Positions 1 through 7,807 of a DNA stretch of 41,957 nt are shown piece by piece. Source of the stretch: Firmicutes bacterium CAG:238 (lineage in GTDB: Bacteria > Bacillota > Clostridia > Peptostreptococcales > Anaerovoracaceae). Position 1 is the stretch's first letter; each line of letters begins with the position of its first letter. Both the position numbers and the translations under genes were made by a program. Where the stretch lies: NCBI GenBank assembly GCA_000435615.1, contig FR882006.1, positions 1 to 41,957 of the forward strand. The letters are read 5' to 3'. The notes under the pieces are model-generated. The model made no database searches and was not told the origin of the DNA. It saw nothing but the letters and a program-made list of their open reading frames with translations.

Positions 1-191
1 ATCTTGCTAATCTTGTCAAGCACTTTTTTAAAACTTTTCTCGAGGTTTTTCGTGCTCACTTCCGTGCCGATTTACTTCTTATTTCGTTTGAAAAAGTGCG
101 CTGTGCATTTCTGACAGCTTACCTATATTACCACTATCCTCCCTTGTTGTCAATAGCCTTTTTTCATTTTTTTGGTTTTTATTTTTACGGC
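1..191. other. Left-edge intergenic segment with a cut-off outward promoter
   Basis: No gene is supported here. On the minus strand a perfect -35 hexamer, TTGACA (14-19), is preceded by A-rich sequence like an UP element (about 20-45). A -10 at normal spacing would lie outside the window. This suggests a strong promoter reading leftward out of the window, possibly for a stable RNA or ribosomal operon, but the gene it serves cannot be seen. Confidence 0.4.
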
Positions 192-1346
192 TTATTTTTC
201 GGATGTTTCTCCACCCTTCTGCAGGCCCCAAAGCAAGTAAAGCACAAACGCAAGTCCGTTCCAAATTGCAAAGAATAAATAACAGCCTCTTGCCCCGAAT
301 GCGTCAAGGAGTATCCCTCCAAGCAGGCTGCAGACGATGGAACTGAAATTGTTGCCGATGGCATGGAAGGTGGATATTCCTAGACTCGAGAGCCTTGGTT
401 CCGGTATCTTTCCGAAGTATTTGATGAATTCAACCCAGATGATGCCGTTTGACATTCCCTGCAGGAAAAAAGTTGCCAGCAAGAGTTTGTATCCGGGTCC
501 GAATGCATAAAACGCAAAACGAAGTGCGCAAAGCCCCACCGCGATTACGGTAAGTTTCTCCGTCGGGAGCACTTTGTTAATGCGTGGCACCAGCAGCATG
601 AAGACAGCCTCGCTGCCTGCCATGAGCAGAAACGCAACGCCGATTCCGTAAATGGTCCCGCCCCCTTCGCGGTAAAGGTATCCGAAATAGGTACTGTTTG
701 CGATTGCGCATCCGAACACGAAGAAAGAGCAGATCAGCAGATGAACATATTTCTTATCTTGAAAAAGTTCTTTCGCGGAATTTTTTCTGCTTCCGTCATT
801 ATTTTTGTAATGAGGCGGTTCTTTCATGCGCAGCACAATGATGGCTGCAACAGCGAATGTCATTGCATATATGTAGAAAATGGATTTCAGTCCGTGTGCT
901 TCCGCATAACTGCCTGTGATATAAACCGCTGCCGAAAATCCGACTGCACCAAAAGATCTCACTTTGGAAAAGTTATCTCCGTTTGCAATTACAAGTGAAT
1001 CGCACAGTCCGTACACCGGTCCCTGGAATGCATACATGGCGGCATAAATTGTTACATATGTAAAGAATACTTTTGTGCTTAATGTCAGAATTGAAAAAAT
1101 GCCTGCCGCAAGGAACATTGCCGCTATGAGTCTTCGCTTGCTCTGCGTGTTTGAATAGACACGTCCCCATAGAAGACCAAATAAAACGGCGGAGGCCGTC
1201 CCCATGGAAGTTACAACTCCGACCTGAGTTCCGCTGAACCCGATTGAATTTAAGTATTGCCCAATAAGCGGTGTCATCGCGCCGAGTGGGCAATAGAGAA
1301 AAAAGTACAATGCATGGCTTTTAAAATCTTTTGTGGTTTTTTTCAT
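192..1346 (-). CDS. MFS transporter (MFS_1-like / nucleoside-proton symporter type)
   Basis: This is a 384-residue polytopic membrane protein with about 12 hydrophobic segments. The N-terminal pattern (CPLGAMTPLIGQYL, then GVVTSMGTASAVLFGLLWGR near residues 45-65) fits the MFS_1-like group, which includes phenylpropionate, nucleoside and lactose-permease-like symporters. I start it at the ATG at 1346 because AAGGAGAG lies just upstream. An earlier in-frame ATG at 1382 lacks a ribosome binding site and would put the promoter inside the gene. It is transcribed leftward, away from the DUF421 gene. The substrate cannot be read from the sequence. Confidence 0.85.
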   Translation of the reverse strand: MKKTTKDFKSHALYFFLYCPLGAMTPLIGQYLNSIGFSGTQVGVVTSMGTASAVLFGLLWGRVYSNTQSKRRLIAAMFLAAGIFSILTLSTKVFFTYVTIYAAMYAFQGPVYGLCDSLVIANGDNFSKVRSFGAVGFSAAVYITGSYAEAHGLKSIFYIYAMTFAVAAIIVLRMKEPPHYKNNDGSRKNSAKELFQDKKYVHLLICSFFVFGCAIANSTYFGYLYREGGGTIYGIGVAFLLMAGSEAVFMLLVPRINKVLPTEKLTVIAVGLCALRFAFYAFGPGYKLLLATFFLQGMSNGIIWVEFIKYFGKIPEPRLSSLGISTFHAIGNNFSSIVCSLLGGILLDAFGARGCYLFFAIWNGLAFVLYLLWGLQKGGETSEK

Positions 1347-1372
1347 GAAAATCTCTCCTTCAGCTAAAGCAC

Positions 1373-1401
1373 AGTATATCAAATCTTATTTCAGTGCACA
1401 A
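1373..1401 (-). promoter_or_regulatory. Predicted sigma-A promoter of the MFS gene
   Basis: On the minus strand, TTGTGC (1396-1401) and TATACT (1373-1378) are separated by 17 nt, directly upstream of the chosen start at 1346. Confidence 0.5.
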
Positions 1402-1459
1402 TAATATGTAGATATTTTGCCGAAATTATTTTCTTGGGCAAAACGCAGGAGGTAATATT

Positions 1460-2167
1460 TTGTTAATTGTTGCAATTCGTACACTTATTTTATATGCAGC
1501 GGTGTTGTTTGCCGTAAGGATGATGGGAAAATCAGAGCTTTCGAAAATGTCACCCTTTCAAATGGTCGTGCTTTTCATGATTGCCGAACTTGCGGCAATT
1601 CCGATCGATTCGACATCGGCCTCGCTCGTGAACGGTGTCATGGCAATCTTCACGCTCATGTTTTTGCAGATCATGATTTCTTTTCTCTCCACAAAATTTG
1701 AGTGGTTCAAGAATTTTGTCACGGACAAACCGTCCGTCCTTATCGAAAAAGGCAGGATCAATATCAAAGAACTGAAGAAGCTCCGTATCACAAACACCGA
1801 TCTCATGGAGCAGCTCCGCCTTGAGAACTGTCCTTCCTTGGCGGATGTGGAATACGCAATTATGGAGTCAAATGGTCAGCTTACCGTCATTCCGAAGGCT
1901 GAGAACAAACCGGTCACTCCGAAGGACATTGAACTTGCCGTAACGGAAGGTACACTTCCGAAGCTTATTTTTTCCGACGGAAAACTTTATGAAAAAAATC
2001 TTCTTTCACTGGGAATCAGCAAAGAGGCTCTCGACGCAAAACTCAAAGCCGCAAATTTAAAGGGCTATGAAAATATTTTTCTTGGTTTCTATGACGAAAA
2101 CAAGCAGATTCATCTTTATCTTTCGTCAGACAAAACCGTTCCGTTCACAGCGGAGGTGAAGTTATGA
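1460..2167 (+). CDS. DUF421 / YetF-family membrane protein
   Basis: This 235-residue protein has an N-terminal membrane part with three hydrophobic stretches (about residues 2-20, 34-50 and 57-76). A soluble domain follows, containing the DUF421 hallmark near residues 78-100 (PSVLIEKGRINIKELKK) and a YetF-like C-terminus. The start codon is TTG at 1460, supported by AGGAGG about 8 nt upstream. In Bacillus the relatives YetF, YrbG and YdfS, and the '2Duf' protein linked to spore heat resistance, carry this domain; the biochemical role is unknown. Its stop overlaps the start of the DUF4363 gene (ATGA at 2164-2167), so the two are translationally coupled, a pairing common in clostridia. Confidence 0.85.
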   Translation: MLIVAIRTLILYAAVLFAVRMMGKSELSKMSPFQMVVLFMIAELAAIPIDSTSASLVNGVMAIFTLMFLQIMISFLSTKFEWFKNFVTDKPSVLIEKGRINIKELKKLRITNTDLMEQLRLENCPSLADVEYAIMESNGQLTVIPKAENKPVTPKDIELAVTEGTLPKLIFSDGKLYEKNLLSLGISKEALDAKLKAANLKGYENIFLGFYDENKQIHLYLSSDKTVPFTAEVKL

Positions 2168-2547
2168 AAAATGTAATCGTATCCGTCTGTGCGGTCGCCC
2201 TCCTGATTGGCGGCTGGCTCGTGTTCGCCCACTATTCGCAGGAAAAAATCGATAGTTTCAATCAATTCATCAATGATGACATCATAACCGCGGTTGAGGC
2301 TTCCGACTGGCAGAATTCAAACAAAAAAATGAAAAAGCTGAACAAAGACTGGCACAAGTATAAGAAAGTTGCGATTTTCTTTCTTGACACCCAGACAATA
2401 AACGAAATCGACTACTCGATGGCGAAGTCTGTCAAGTATGTCAAGGCAGAAGATGTGTCGAATTCCTCCGGAGAACTCAACGCTATGGTCGAGCAGCTCG
2501 CCTTCCTTTGCACAAATGACGAGGTAAACTGGGGCAATATTTTCTGA
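2164..2547 (+). CDS. DUF4363 family protein
   Basis: This 127-residue protein has one N-terminal membrane anchor (about residues 4-22, VIVSVCAVALLIGGWLVFA). An extracytoplasmic helical part rich in Lys, Asn and Trp follows. The pattern, including a DWQNSNKKMKKLNKDWHKYK-like stretch, fits DUF4363. It is coupled to the upstream DUF421 gene by a 4-nt overlap and ends just before a bidirectional terminator. No enzymatic residues are recognisable. A function alongside DUF421 in the spore or cell membrane is an inference from the pairing only. Confidence 0.8.
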   Translation: MKNVIVSVCAVALLIGGWLVFAHYSQEKIDSFNQFINDDIITAVEASDWQNSNKKMKKLNKDWHKYKKVAIFFLDTQTINEIDYSMAKSVKYVKAEDVSNSSGELNAMVEQLAFLCTNDEVNWGNIF

Positions 2548-2557
2548 CAGAAAAAGC

Positions 2558-2582
2558 AAAAAAGACCGAAACGGTCTTTTTT
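2558..2582. terminator. Bidirectional Rho-independent terminator
   Basis: AAAAAAGACCG, loop AAA, then CGGTCTTTTTT form a perfect 11-bp stem with A and T runs on both sides. It serves the DUF421-DUF4363 unit on the plus strand and the rqcP end on the minus strand. The rqcP stop codon (2581-2583) overlaps its left-strand U tract. Confidence 0.9.
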
Positions 2583-2823
2583 ACTGAATTATTTCATACA
2601 TTTTTGTTGCGGCTTCCTTCTTACAAGATTCGCTTATTTCCAAAATCCTCGCGGATACCGAGCTGTTGCCGAATTCGATGTGGATGATATCACCCACTTT
2701 GACTTCGGTTCCTGCCTTGGCCGGTTTGCCGTTTATCGAAATGCGCCCCTGATCACAAGCTTCTTTCGCGACGGTTCGCCTGCGTATCAATCTTGAGTTT
2801 TTTAAAAACTTGTCGATTCTCAT
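2581..2823 (-). CDS. rqcP: S4-domain RNA-binding protein RqcP (YabO / Hsp15 type)
   Basis: This 80-residue protein is mostly one S4 domain: MRIDKFLKNSRLIRRRTVAKE, then CDQGRISINGKPAKAG and VGDIIHIEFG. Length and sequence match RqcP (B. subtilis YabO), which binds stalled 50S subunits and helps RqcH add C-terminal Ala tails in ribosome quality control. Position supports this: it ends the unit flippase > mazG > hup > rqcP, and in Bacillus yabM-yabN-yabO are likewise adjacent. The E. coli relative Hsp15 is longer. Confidence 0.88.
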   Translation of the reverse strand: MRIDKFLKNSRLIRRRTVAKEACDQGRISINGKPAKAGTEVKVGDIIHIEFGNSSVSARILEISESCKKEAATKMYEIIQ

Positions 2824-2948
2824 AAGTGCCTTTCCCTAACCCTCTAATGAGCTATTAGGTTTGAAATAGTTTTATAATAAAGACGATTTCTCGTCTAAAT
2901 TATCATGGTCATATCCGCCGGCTGTCAATGCCGGCAATTCGGTTATTC

Positions 2949-3227
2949 TTATTTGTTTACAGCGTCCTTTAATGCTTTGCCTGCTTTGAATACAGGAGCC
3001 TTGGATGCTTCAATCTTGATAACTTCTTCAGGTTTTCTAGGGTTTCTTCCCTGTCTAGCTTTTCTTTCTCTTGTTTCAAAAGTACCGAATCCGATTAACT
3101 GTACTTTATCTCCGTTTACCAATGCATCTTCAATGCTTGCAACCATTGCATTGATAGCAACCTCTGCGTCCTTTTTAGTGAAACCGGTCTTCTCTGCAAC
3201 TGCAGCAACTAATTCAGCCTTGTTCAT
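2949..3227 (-). CDS. hup: HU family DNA-binding protein
   Basis: This 92-residue protein matches bacterial HU over its full length: MNKAELVAAVAEKTGFTKKD at the start, the dimer core GDKVQLIGFGTFETRERKAR, the DNA-binding arm around ARQGRNPRKPEE (about residues 55-70), and a C-terminal Lys-rich helix. HU is an abundant nucleoid protein that bends DNA. I chose the ATG at 3227, not the upstream in-frame start at 3311, because AAGGAGGACT precedes it and the upstream extension overlaps mazG. It sits 47 nt after mazG in the same orientation. Confidence 0.95.
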   Translation of the reverse strand: MNKAELVAAVAEKTGFTKKDAEVAINAMVASIEDALVNGDKVQLIGFGTFETRERKARQGRNPRKPEEVIKIEASKAPVFKAGKALKDAVNK

Positions 3228-3274
3228 TTTAAGTCCTCCTTTTAAATGATAAATAATAATAAATAAAATAATGC

Positions 3275-4120
3275 CTACACCGTATGTTCCAACCCCTTGG
3301 CTTCTTCCCAAAGCTTGTCCATCTCTTCCAATGACATATCTTCAAGACGTCTGCCGTCTGCGTTCGCTCTTTCTTCAATATAGCGAAACCTTCTCGTGAA
3401 CTTATCGCTAGTATAGTTCAATGCACTTTCAGGGTCAATATCCAAAAATCTGGCAACATTCACGCAAGAAAAAAGCAAATCGCCCATTTCCTCCTCAAGT
3501 CTCTGCTTCGAAGAGGCTGCCTCTGCATATTGCTCCATAAATTCCGCGTATTCCTCTGCTACCTTATCAAATGCGCCGGAAACATCATCCCAGTCAAAGC
3601 CGACATCTGCGGCTTTTTTCTGAACCTTGAATGCTCGCACCAGTGCCGGCAAGGCTTTAGGCACTCTCTCGAGTCGAGAAGCACATGACTTTTCATGTTT
3701 CTCTTCTACCTTGATATTTTCCCATTTTTCAAGCACTTTGTCAATAGATTTTGTGCTATTATTTTGCGTTTCCTGCAAAAAAACATGAGGGTGTCTGCGT
3801 ATCATTTTCTCGCATTCTTCGTTTATTATATCCTTTAGGTCAAATTCTCTTTCTTCCTTTGCAAGATCTGCGTGAAACACAACCTGCAGCAGCACATCGC
3901 CGAGTTCCTCTCTGAGGTTTGCCATATCCTTGTTGTTTATGGCTTCAACAACTTCATATGCTTCTTCTATCATGCCTTTGCGCAGAGTCTCGTGCGTCTG
4001 AACTTTGTCCCACGGACATTCGTGTCTGAGAAGGGCAATAATCTCCGCAAGCCTTTCAATCGCCTCTTTATTGTCCTTCCCTGAGTTTGTCAAATACAGA
4101 TATTCTTCCCTAATACTCAT
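3275..4120 (-). CDS. mazG: Nucleoside triphosphate pyrophosphohydrolase MazG
   Basis: This 281-residue protein carries two MazG-like halves. The N-terminal half (about 17-115) has the metal-binding pattern EEAYE at 52-56 and EELGD at 71-75. The C-terminal half (about 170-250) has EEYAE and EEEMGD. MazG hydrolyses NTPs or dNTPs to NMP and pyrophosphate, cleaning damaged nucleotides or lowering alarmone levels. In B. subtilis the syntenic YabN is fused to an N-terminal tetrapyrrole-methylase-like domain; here that domain is absent. It begins 8 nt after the flippase stop and is therefore in its operon. Confidence 0.92.
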   Translation of the reverse strand: MSIREEYLYLTNSGKDNKEAIERLAEIIALLRHECPWDKVQTHETLRKGMIEEAYEVVEAINNKDMANLREELGDVLLQVVFHADLAKEEREFDLKDIINEECEKMIRRHPHVFLQETQNNSTKSIDKVLEKWENIKVEEKHEKSCASRLERVPKALPALVRAFKVQKKAADVGFDWDDVSGAFDKVAEEYAEFMEQYAEAASSKQRLEEEMGDLLFSCVNVARFLDIDPESALNYTSDKFTRRFRYIEERANADGRRLEDMSLEEMDKLWEEAKGLEHTV

Positions 4121-4128
4121 AGTGTTAC

Positions 4129-5736
4129 CTACTTTATAAATTTATCAATAATTTTTACGAGCTTATCCCCTTTCGGAAGTCTTGCAAGCTCTTCTTTGGT
4201 TATTGCTTTAATCACGAAAATCAGAACAACATATACCACCGCTCCGAGCGCAATTGCCAGAATCGTGGAAATTGTATTGCTCGCCGTTATAAGAAACAGC
4301 AGCTTATATCCCGCAAACGCGGCTATTCCCATCAAAGCAGATGCGAGCGCCGGTTTGAAATATGTCATCGAATAGTCAAACTTGATGTTTATGTCTTTTT
4401 TTAAATATGCTGCATTCAGCGCCGTTGCTATCACATATGCGACAATGGTTCCGATTGGTCCGCCGTTCACGTTAATCGGCCGCAGTCCGACGAGGACATA
4501 GGTCAAAACAAGTTTCACAAGTGATCCGATTGCAAGGTTTCTGACAGGGATCGTTTGTCTGTCTACGCCTTGAAGCGCACCCGTAAGCGTCTGTAAAGCA
4601 GACATGAAAATAATTCCGATGCACATGATACGAAGGGTCGGTACGGATGCTGTAGCTTCCGCAAGCTGGCTCGGATACAAAAGGTGCAGAATCGGTTCTG
4701 CAAGGGAAAACATGCCGACTGCACACGGAAAACTTATCAGCATCGCCGTTCTCATCCCGAGTTTGCTTGTTTCCTTGACATCATTCAGATTTCCGAGGCT
4801 GAACCCCGCCGCAATTGCAGGCACAAGGCTCATTACAACCGCCTGGGTAAATGCCTGCGGAAGACCGATAAGTGAATTGCAGTACCCACCGAGTCTGCCC
4901 CACAGTACTTTTGATTCTACAAGGCTCCATCCGCTTGCCTGAAGTCTTCTCATGACAACTGCACTGTCTATGGTTTCCATCAAAGGAAGAATCGAAGCAC
5001 CTATCGTAATCGGAACCGCAATGACCAGAAGTCGTTTTACGATTGTCGCTGTGCTTTCGAGCCTTTCGTTTGAGTTGTTTCTGTGTATTTTACTTGTTAT
5101 CGCCGGAAGGTTCAGAAGATAGATTCCTATCACTACGACAAGTCCTGCCACGGCTCCTGCCGTACACCCGAATGTAGCCCCGGCGTTCGTTGCTTCAAGA
5201 CCTGTCGGAATCAGGTAGTATGCAAGCGAAAGCCCGACAACCACTCTGAAAAGCTGTTCAAAGAACTGAGACAGCGCCGTGGGATTCATATTTTGGCGTC
5301 CCTGAAAATATCCTCTGTATGCCGACATGATCGGAACGAAAAACAGGGATGGGGCGATTGCCTGAAGCGACAGACTGGTGCCCGGGTTTTTTAGTACAGT
5401 TTCCTCGATGAAACCGGCTCCGAAATGCACCATCATAAATGAGGCAAATCCGAATGCCGCCATGAGCCAAAGCGAGGTGTGGAATACCTTGTGTGCACCA
5501 CCGTAATTCTTCACGACCACCCTCTCGGATACCATTTTGGAAATTGCAACCGGGATTCCCGCTGTCGAAAGGGTCAGAAAGAACACATAAATCGGATATA
5601 CTGAGCTGTAATATGAAATTCCCTCTGCACCGATCCAGTTGGTCAAAGGCAGCCGGAAGAAGACTCCCATAACTTTGACCAAAATTCCGGCAATGCCCAA
5701 AATCGCAGCACCTTTTAAAAATTTATTTCCTGCCAT
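4129..5736 (-). CDS. Polysaccharide/lipid flippase, SpoVB/YabM type (MVF/MATE superfamily)
   Basis: This 535-residue protein has about 14 hydrophobic segments. The N-terminus reads GAAILGIAGILVKVMGVFFR, followed by LTNWIGAEGISYYSSVYPIY and a PVAISKMVSER segment, the classic start of SpoVB/YabM/MurJ-like flippases. They move lipid-linked cell-wall precursors across the membrane; SpoVB is needed for spore cortex synthesis. The gene is syntenic with B. subtilis yabM, upstream of mazG. It follows the amidohydrolase gene by 34 nt. The family cannot be split reliably into SpoVB, YabM and YtgP/MurJ by eye, so no symbol is given. Confidence 0.88.
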   Translation of the reverse strand: MAGNKFLKGAAILGIAGILVKVMGVFFRLPLTNWIGAEGISYYSSVYPIYVFFLTLSTAGIPVAISKMVSERVVVKNYGGAHKVFHTSLWLMAAFGFASFMMVHFGAGFIEETVLKNPGTSLSLQAIAPSLFFVPIMSAYRGYFQGRQNMNPTALSQFFEQLFRVVVGLSLAYYLIPTGLEATNAGATFGCTAGAVAGLVVVIGIYLLNLPAITSKIHRNNSNERLESTATIVKRLLVIAVPITIGASILPLMETIDSAVVMRRLQASGWSLVESKVLWGRLGGYCNSLIGLPQAFTQAVVMSLVPAIAAGFSLGNLNDVKETSKLGMRTAMLISFPCAVGMFSLAEPILHLLYPSQLAEATASVPTLRIMCIGIIFMSALQTLTGALQGVDRQTIPVRNLAIGSLVKLVLTYVLVGLRPINVNGGPIGTIVAYVIATALNAAYLKKDINIKFDYSMTYFKPALASALMGIAAFAGYKLLFLITASNTISTILAIALGAVVYVVLIFVIKAITKEELARLPKGDKLVKIIDKFIK

Positions 5737-5770
5737 ATATATTTAGCCTTTCTTAATAGCTTTGGTTTTC

Positions 5771-7057
5771 TTAAAGAGATTCCAATATCTTTCGTGTATG
5801 AATTTCTGCTTCTCTGACAGTTCGTTCTATATCAATCGTCATATACTCTCCGTTCTCATAAAGAACCTTTCCGTCTGCCATAGTAAGCAGAACATCCGTA
5901 CCGGATGCAGAGTATACGAGATTATTTTTCATGTCATGCACCGGATACATATTCGGTGTGTCGATGTCAAGAACTATGAGGTCAGCTTTGAACCCTTCCT
6001 TGATTAATCCGCAGTCTTCTCTTCCCTGTCCGAGTGCCCCTCCCCGCGTTGCGGCTCTTAACGTCTGCGTAGGTGTAACCGCTGTCGGATCGAGGTACAT
6101 CATCTTGGAAGCCATGGCAAAAACCTTCATTTCCTCAAAGAAGTTCAAGCTGTTGTTGCTGGCAACACTGTCGGTTCCGATTGCGACATTGATCTCTCTT
6201 TTAAGAAGTTCAGGCACATTGCACACCCCGCTCGCAAGCTTCATATTGCTTACCGGGTTTGATGCCACTGTAACATTTTTTTCTTTCAAAATATCAAAAT
6301 CGTCTCCCTCGATCCACACGCAATGAGCAGCCGTAGCCGGGATATCCAGTGCACCCAGGCTGTCAAAATACTGAAGCGGGGTTAACGAATATTTGCGTTT
6401 GCATGCCACATGCTCGGACTCTGTCTCCGAAACGTGGATGTGCATTCTGGCTCCCACTTTTTTTCCGTATAAGGAAACTTCTCTTACCGCGAGAGGATTC
6501 GATGTGTATTCGGCATGAATGCTCACATCCATTTTTATTCTTCCGTCTTCGGTATTATGATATGCTTCGAATGTTCTTTTCATTTCCTGCATGGAGGGCA
6601 GCTTCCACACATCTCCGTCTCCGAAGTTTACGATTGCCCTTGAAATATTGGCTTTCATCCCGGCTTCGGATGTTGCTCTGACCATGTCATCTATGAAATA
6701 GTACATATCACTTGTCGATACGATGCCAAACCGCATGGATTCGGCCATAGTGAGCAAGGTTGCCCAGTATACCGCCTCACTCGTGAGTTTATCCTCAAAC
6801 GGAAATATCTTCTTATTCAGCCAGTCCTGCAAGGCCATATTCTCTCCGTAGCCTCGCATGAGTGACATCGGTGAATGTCCGTGCGAATTGTAAAATCCGC
6901 TCATAAGCAGTCTGCCTCTGCCTTCGTACGTTCTCCCGTAATCCTTTTCCGGTGCTTCGGTACCAATATATTCTATGATTCCTGCGTCCACGCCGACATA
7001 CATATTCTGTCTGACTTCAAAATTTTCATCAAGCATGCTTATGTTTTTAAAGAGCAT
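5771..7057 (-). CDS. Amidohydrolase, MtaD/SsnA-like (adenosine/thioadenosine deaminase type)
   Basis: This 428-residue metal-dependent hydrolase shows the TIM-barrel amidohydrolase signature: His59 and His61 (NSHGHSPM), His208 with Glu211 (HIHVSETESEH), His245 (AAHCVW) and Asp296 (GTDSVASNN). The layout matches MtaD, which deaminates methylthioadenosine and S-adenosylhomocysteine, and related SsnA or chlorohydrolase proteins. Substrate is therefore uncertain. The start at 7057 has GAGGGGGA upstream. It is first in the unit running through the flippase, mazG, hup and rqcP, with its own promoter carrying a palindrome. Confidence 0.85.
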   Translation of the reverse strand: MLFKNISMLDENFEVRQNMYVGVDAGIIEYIGTEAPEKDYGRTYEGRGRLLMSGFYNSHGHSPMSLMRGYGENMALQDWLNKKIFPFEDKLTSEAVYWATLLTMAESMRFGIVSTSDMYYFIDDMVRATSEAGMKANISRAIVNFGDGDVWKLPSMQEMKRTFEAYHNTEDGRIKMDVSIHAEYTSNPLAVREVSLYGKKVGARMHIHVSETESEHVACKRKYSLTPLQYFDSLGALDIPATAAHCVWIEGDDFDILKEKNVTVASNPVSNMKLASGVCNVPELLKREINVAIGTDSVASNNSLNFFEEMKVFAMASKMMYLDPTAVTPTQTLRAATRGGALGQGREDCGLIKEGFKADLIVLDIDTPNMYPVHDMKNNLVYSASGTDVLLTMADGKVLYENGEYMTIDIERTVREAEIHTRKILESL

Positions 7058-7108
7058 TTTCTCCCCCTCAAATTGTCATTATCTTAAAACAAAACATTTT
7101 ATCTTATT

Positions 7109-7138
7109 AGTATAACACACATTGTGTGTTGTTTCCAA
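7109..7138 (-). promoter_or_regulatory. Promoter of the amidohydrolase unit with palindromic operator candidate
   Basis: On the minus strand TTGGAA (7133-7138), an 18-nt spacer and TATACT (7109-7114) form a sigma-A-like promoter. The spacer holds a perfect palindrome, AACACACA-T-TGTGTGTT (7114-7130), that touches the -10. This is a typical place for a repressor. Which regulator binds is unknown. Confidence 0.6.
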
Positions 7139-7179
7139 GAATAATAGGCAAAAAAAGAGCAACTATATTTTTTTCACAG

Positions 7180-7209
7180 GGTATATTTTCAATCTAATTA
7201 CAGATACTA
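7180..7209 (+). promoter_or_regulatory. Sigma-G-like promoter of spoVT
   Basis: GGTATA (7180-7185), 17 nt, then GATACTA (7203-7209) resembles the forespore sigma-G pattern (-35 near GHATR, -10 CATNNTA). Bacillus spoVT is sigma-G dependent, so the match is biologically sensible, but both boxes deviate by at least one base. Confidence 0.4.
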
Positions 7210-7239
7210 TTTTTACCAGACAAAACGGAGGAAAACCAA

Positions 7240-7731
7240 ATGAAAGCTACAGGTATCGTAAGAAGAATTGATGATTTGGGAAGAGTCGTTGTTCCGAAGG
7301 AAATCAGGCGCGTTCTCAGAATCAGGGAAGGTGACCCTTTGGAAATATACACAGGCAATTCCGGCGAGGTCATTCTCAAAAAATACTCACCCATAAGCGA
7401 ACTTGGACAGTTCGCCGACGAATATGCGGAAAGTGTCTCTCAGGTTCTTGGAACAACCATTGTTGTTTCCGACACCGATCAGGTAATTTCGGCATGGGGC
7501 GCAGGCAAGAAGGAATTTGCGGATAAAAAGGTGGACAATGAGCTTGATAAAATCATCCAAAGCAAAAATCGCTACTTAAACGATTCGAAAATTGTGGTCC
7601 CCATTATTTCCCAGGGCGACCCGATCGGCTCTATTACCATCTTGCCGAAGAGCGGCAAGGTTCTCGGTGATACGGAGCTTAAGGCAGCCGAAATCGGTGC
7701 GAACTTTCTCGCGCGACAGATGGAGAACTGA
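7240..7731 (+). CDS. spoVT: Stage V sporulation transcriptional regulator SpoVT
   Basis: This 163-residue protein has an N-terminal AbrB swapped-hairpin DNA-binding domain (about 1-50: MKATGIVRRIDDLGRVVVPK, then REGDPLEIYTG) joined to a C-terminal GAF-like domain (about 55-163) with VVPIISQGDPIGSI. The arrangement and length match SpoVT, which tunes sigma-G dependent genes in the forespore. GGAGGA sits 7 nt before the ATG. It lies tail to tail with mfd and next to the flippase and mazG, as in B. subtilis (mfd-spoVT-yabM-yabN), except that it is on the opposite strand from those neighbours here. Confidence 0.95.
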   Translation: MKATGIVRRIDDLGRVVVPKEIRRVLRIREGDPLEIYTGNSGEVILKKYSPISELGQFADEYAESVSQVLGTTIVVSDTDQVISAWGAGKKEFADKKVDNELDKIIQSKNRYLNDSKIVVPIISQGDPIGSITILPKSGKVLGDTELKAAEIGANFLARQMEN

Positions 7732-7766
7732 TTCCCGCTCTTTTGGCATATATCCCGTCATGCAGA

Positions 7767-7807
7767 AAACGGCATGCGCTCTATTTCTGAACGCCTGCCG
7801 TTTTTTT
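7767..7807 (+). terminator. Rho-independent terminator of spoVT
   Basis: AAAACGGCA-t-GCG (7767-7779) pairs with CGC-c-TGCCGTTTT (7792-7804) and is followed by more T. The loop covers the mfd stop codon (7781-7783), so the two genes overlap in their 3' signals. Confidence 0.75.
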
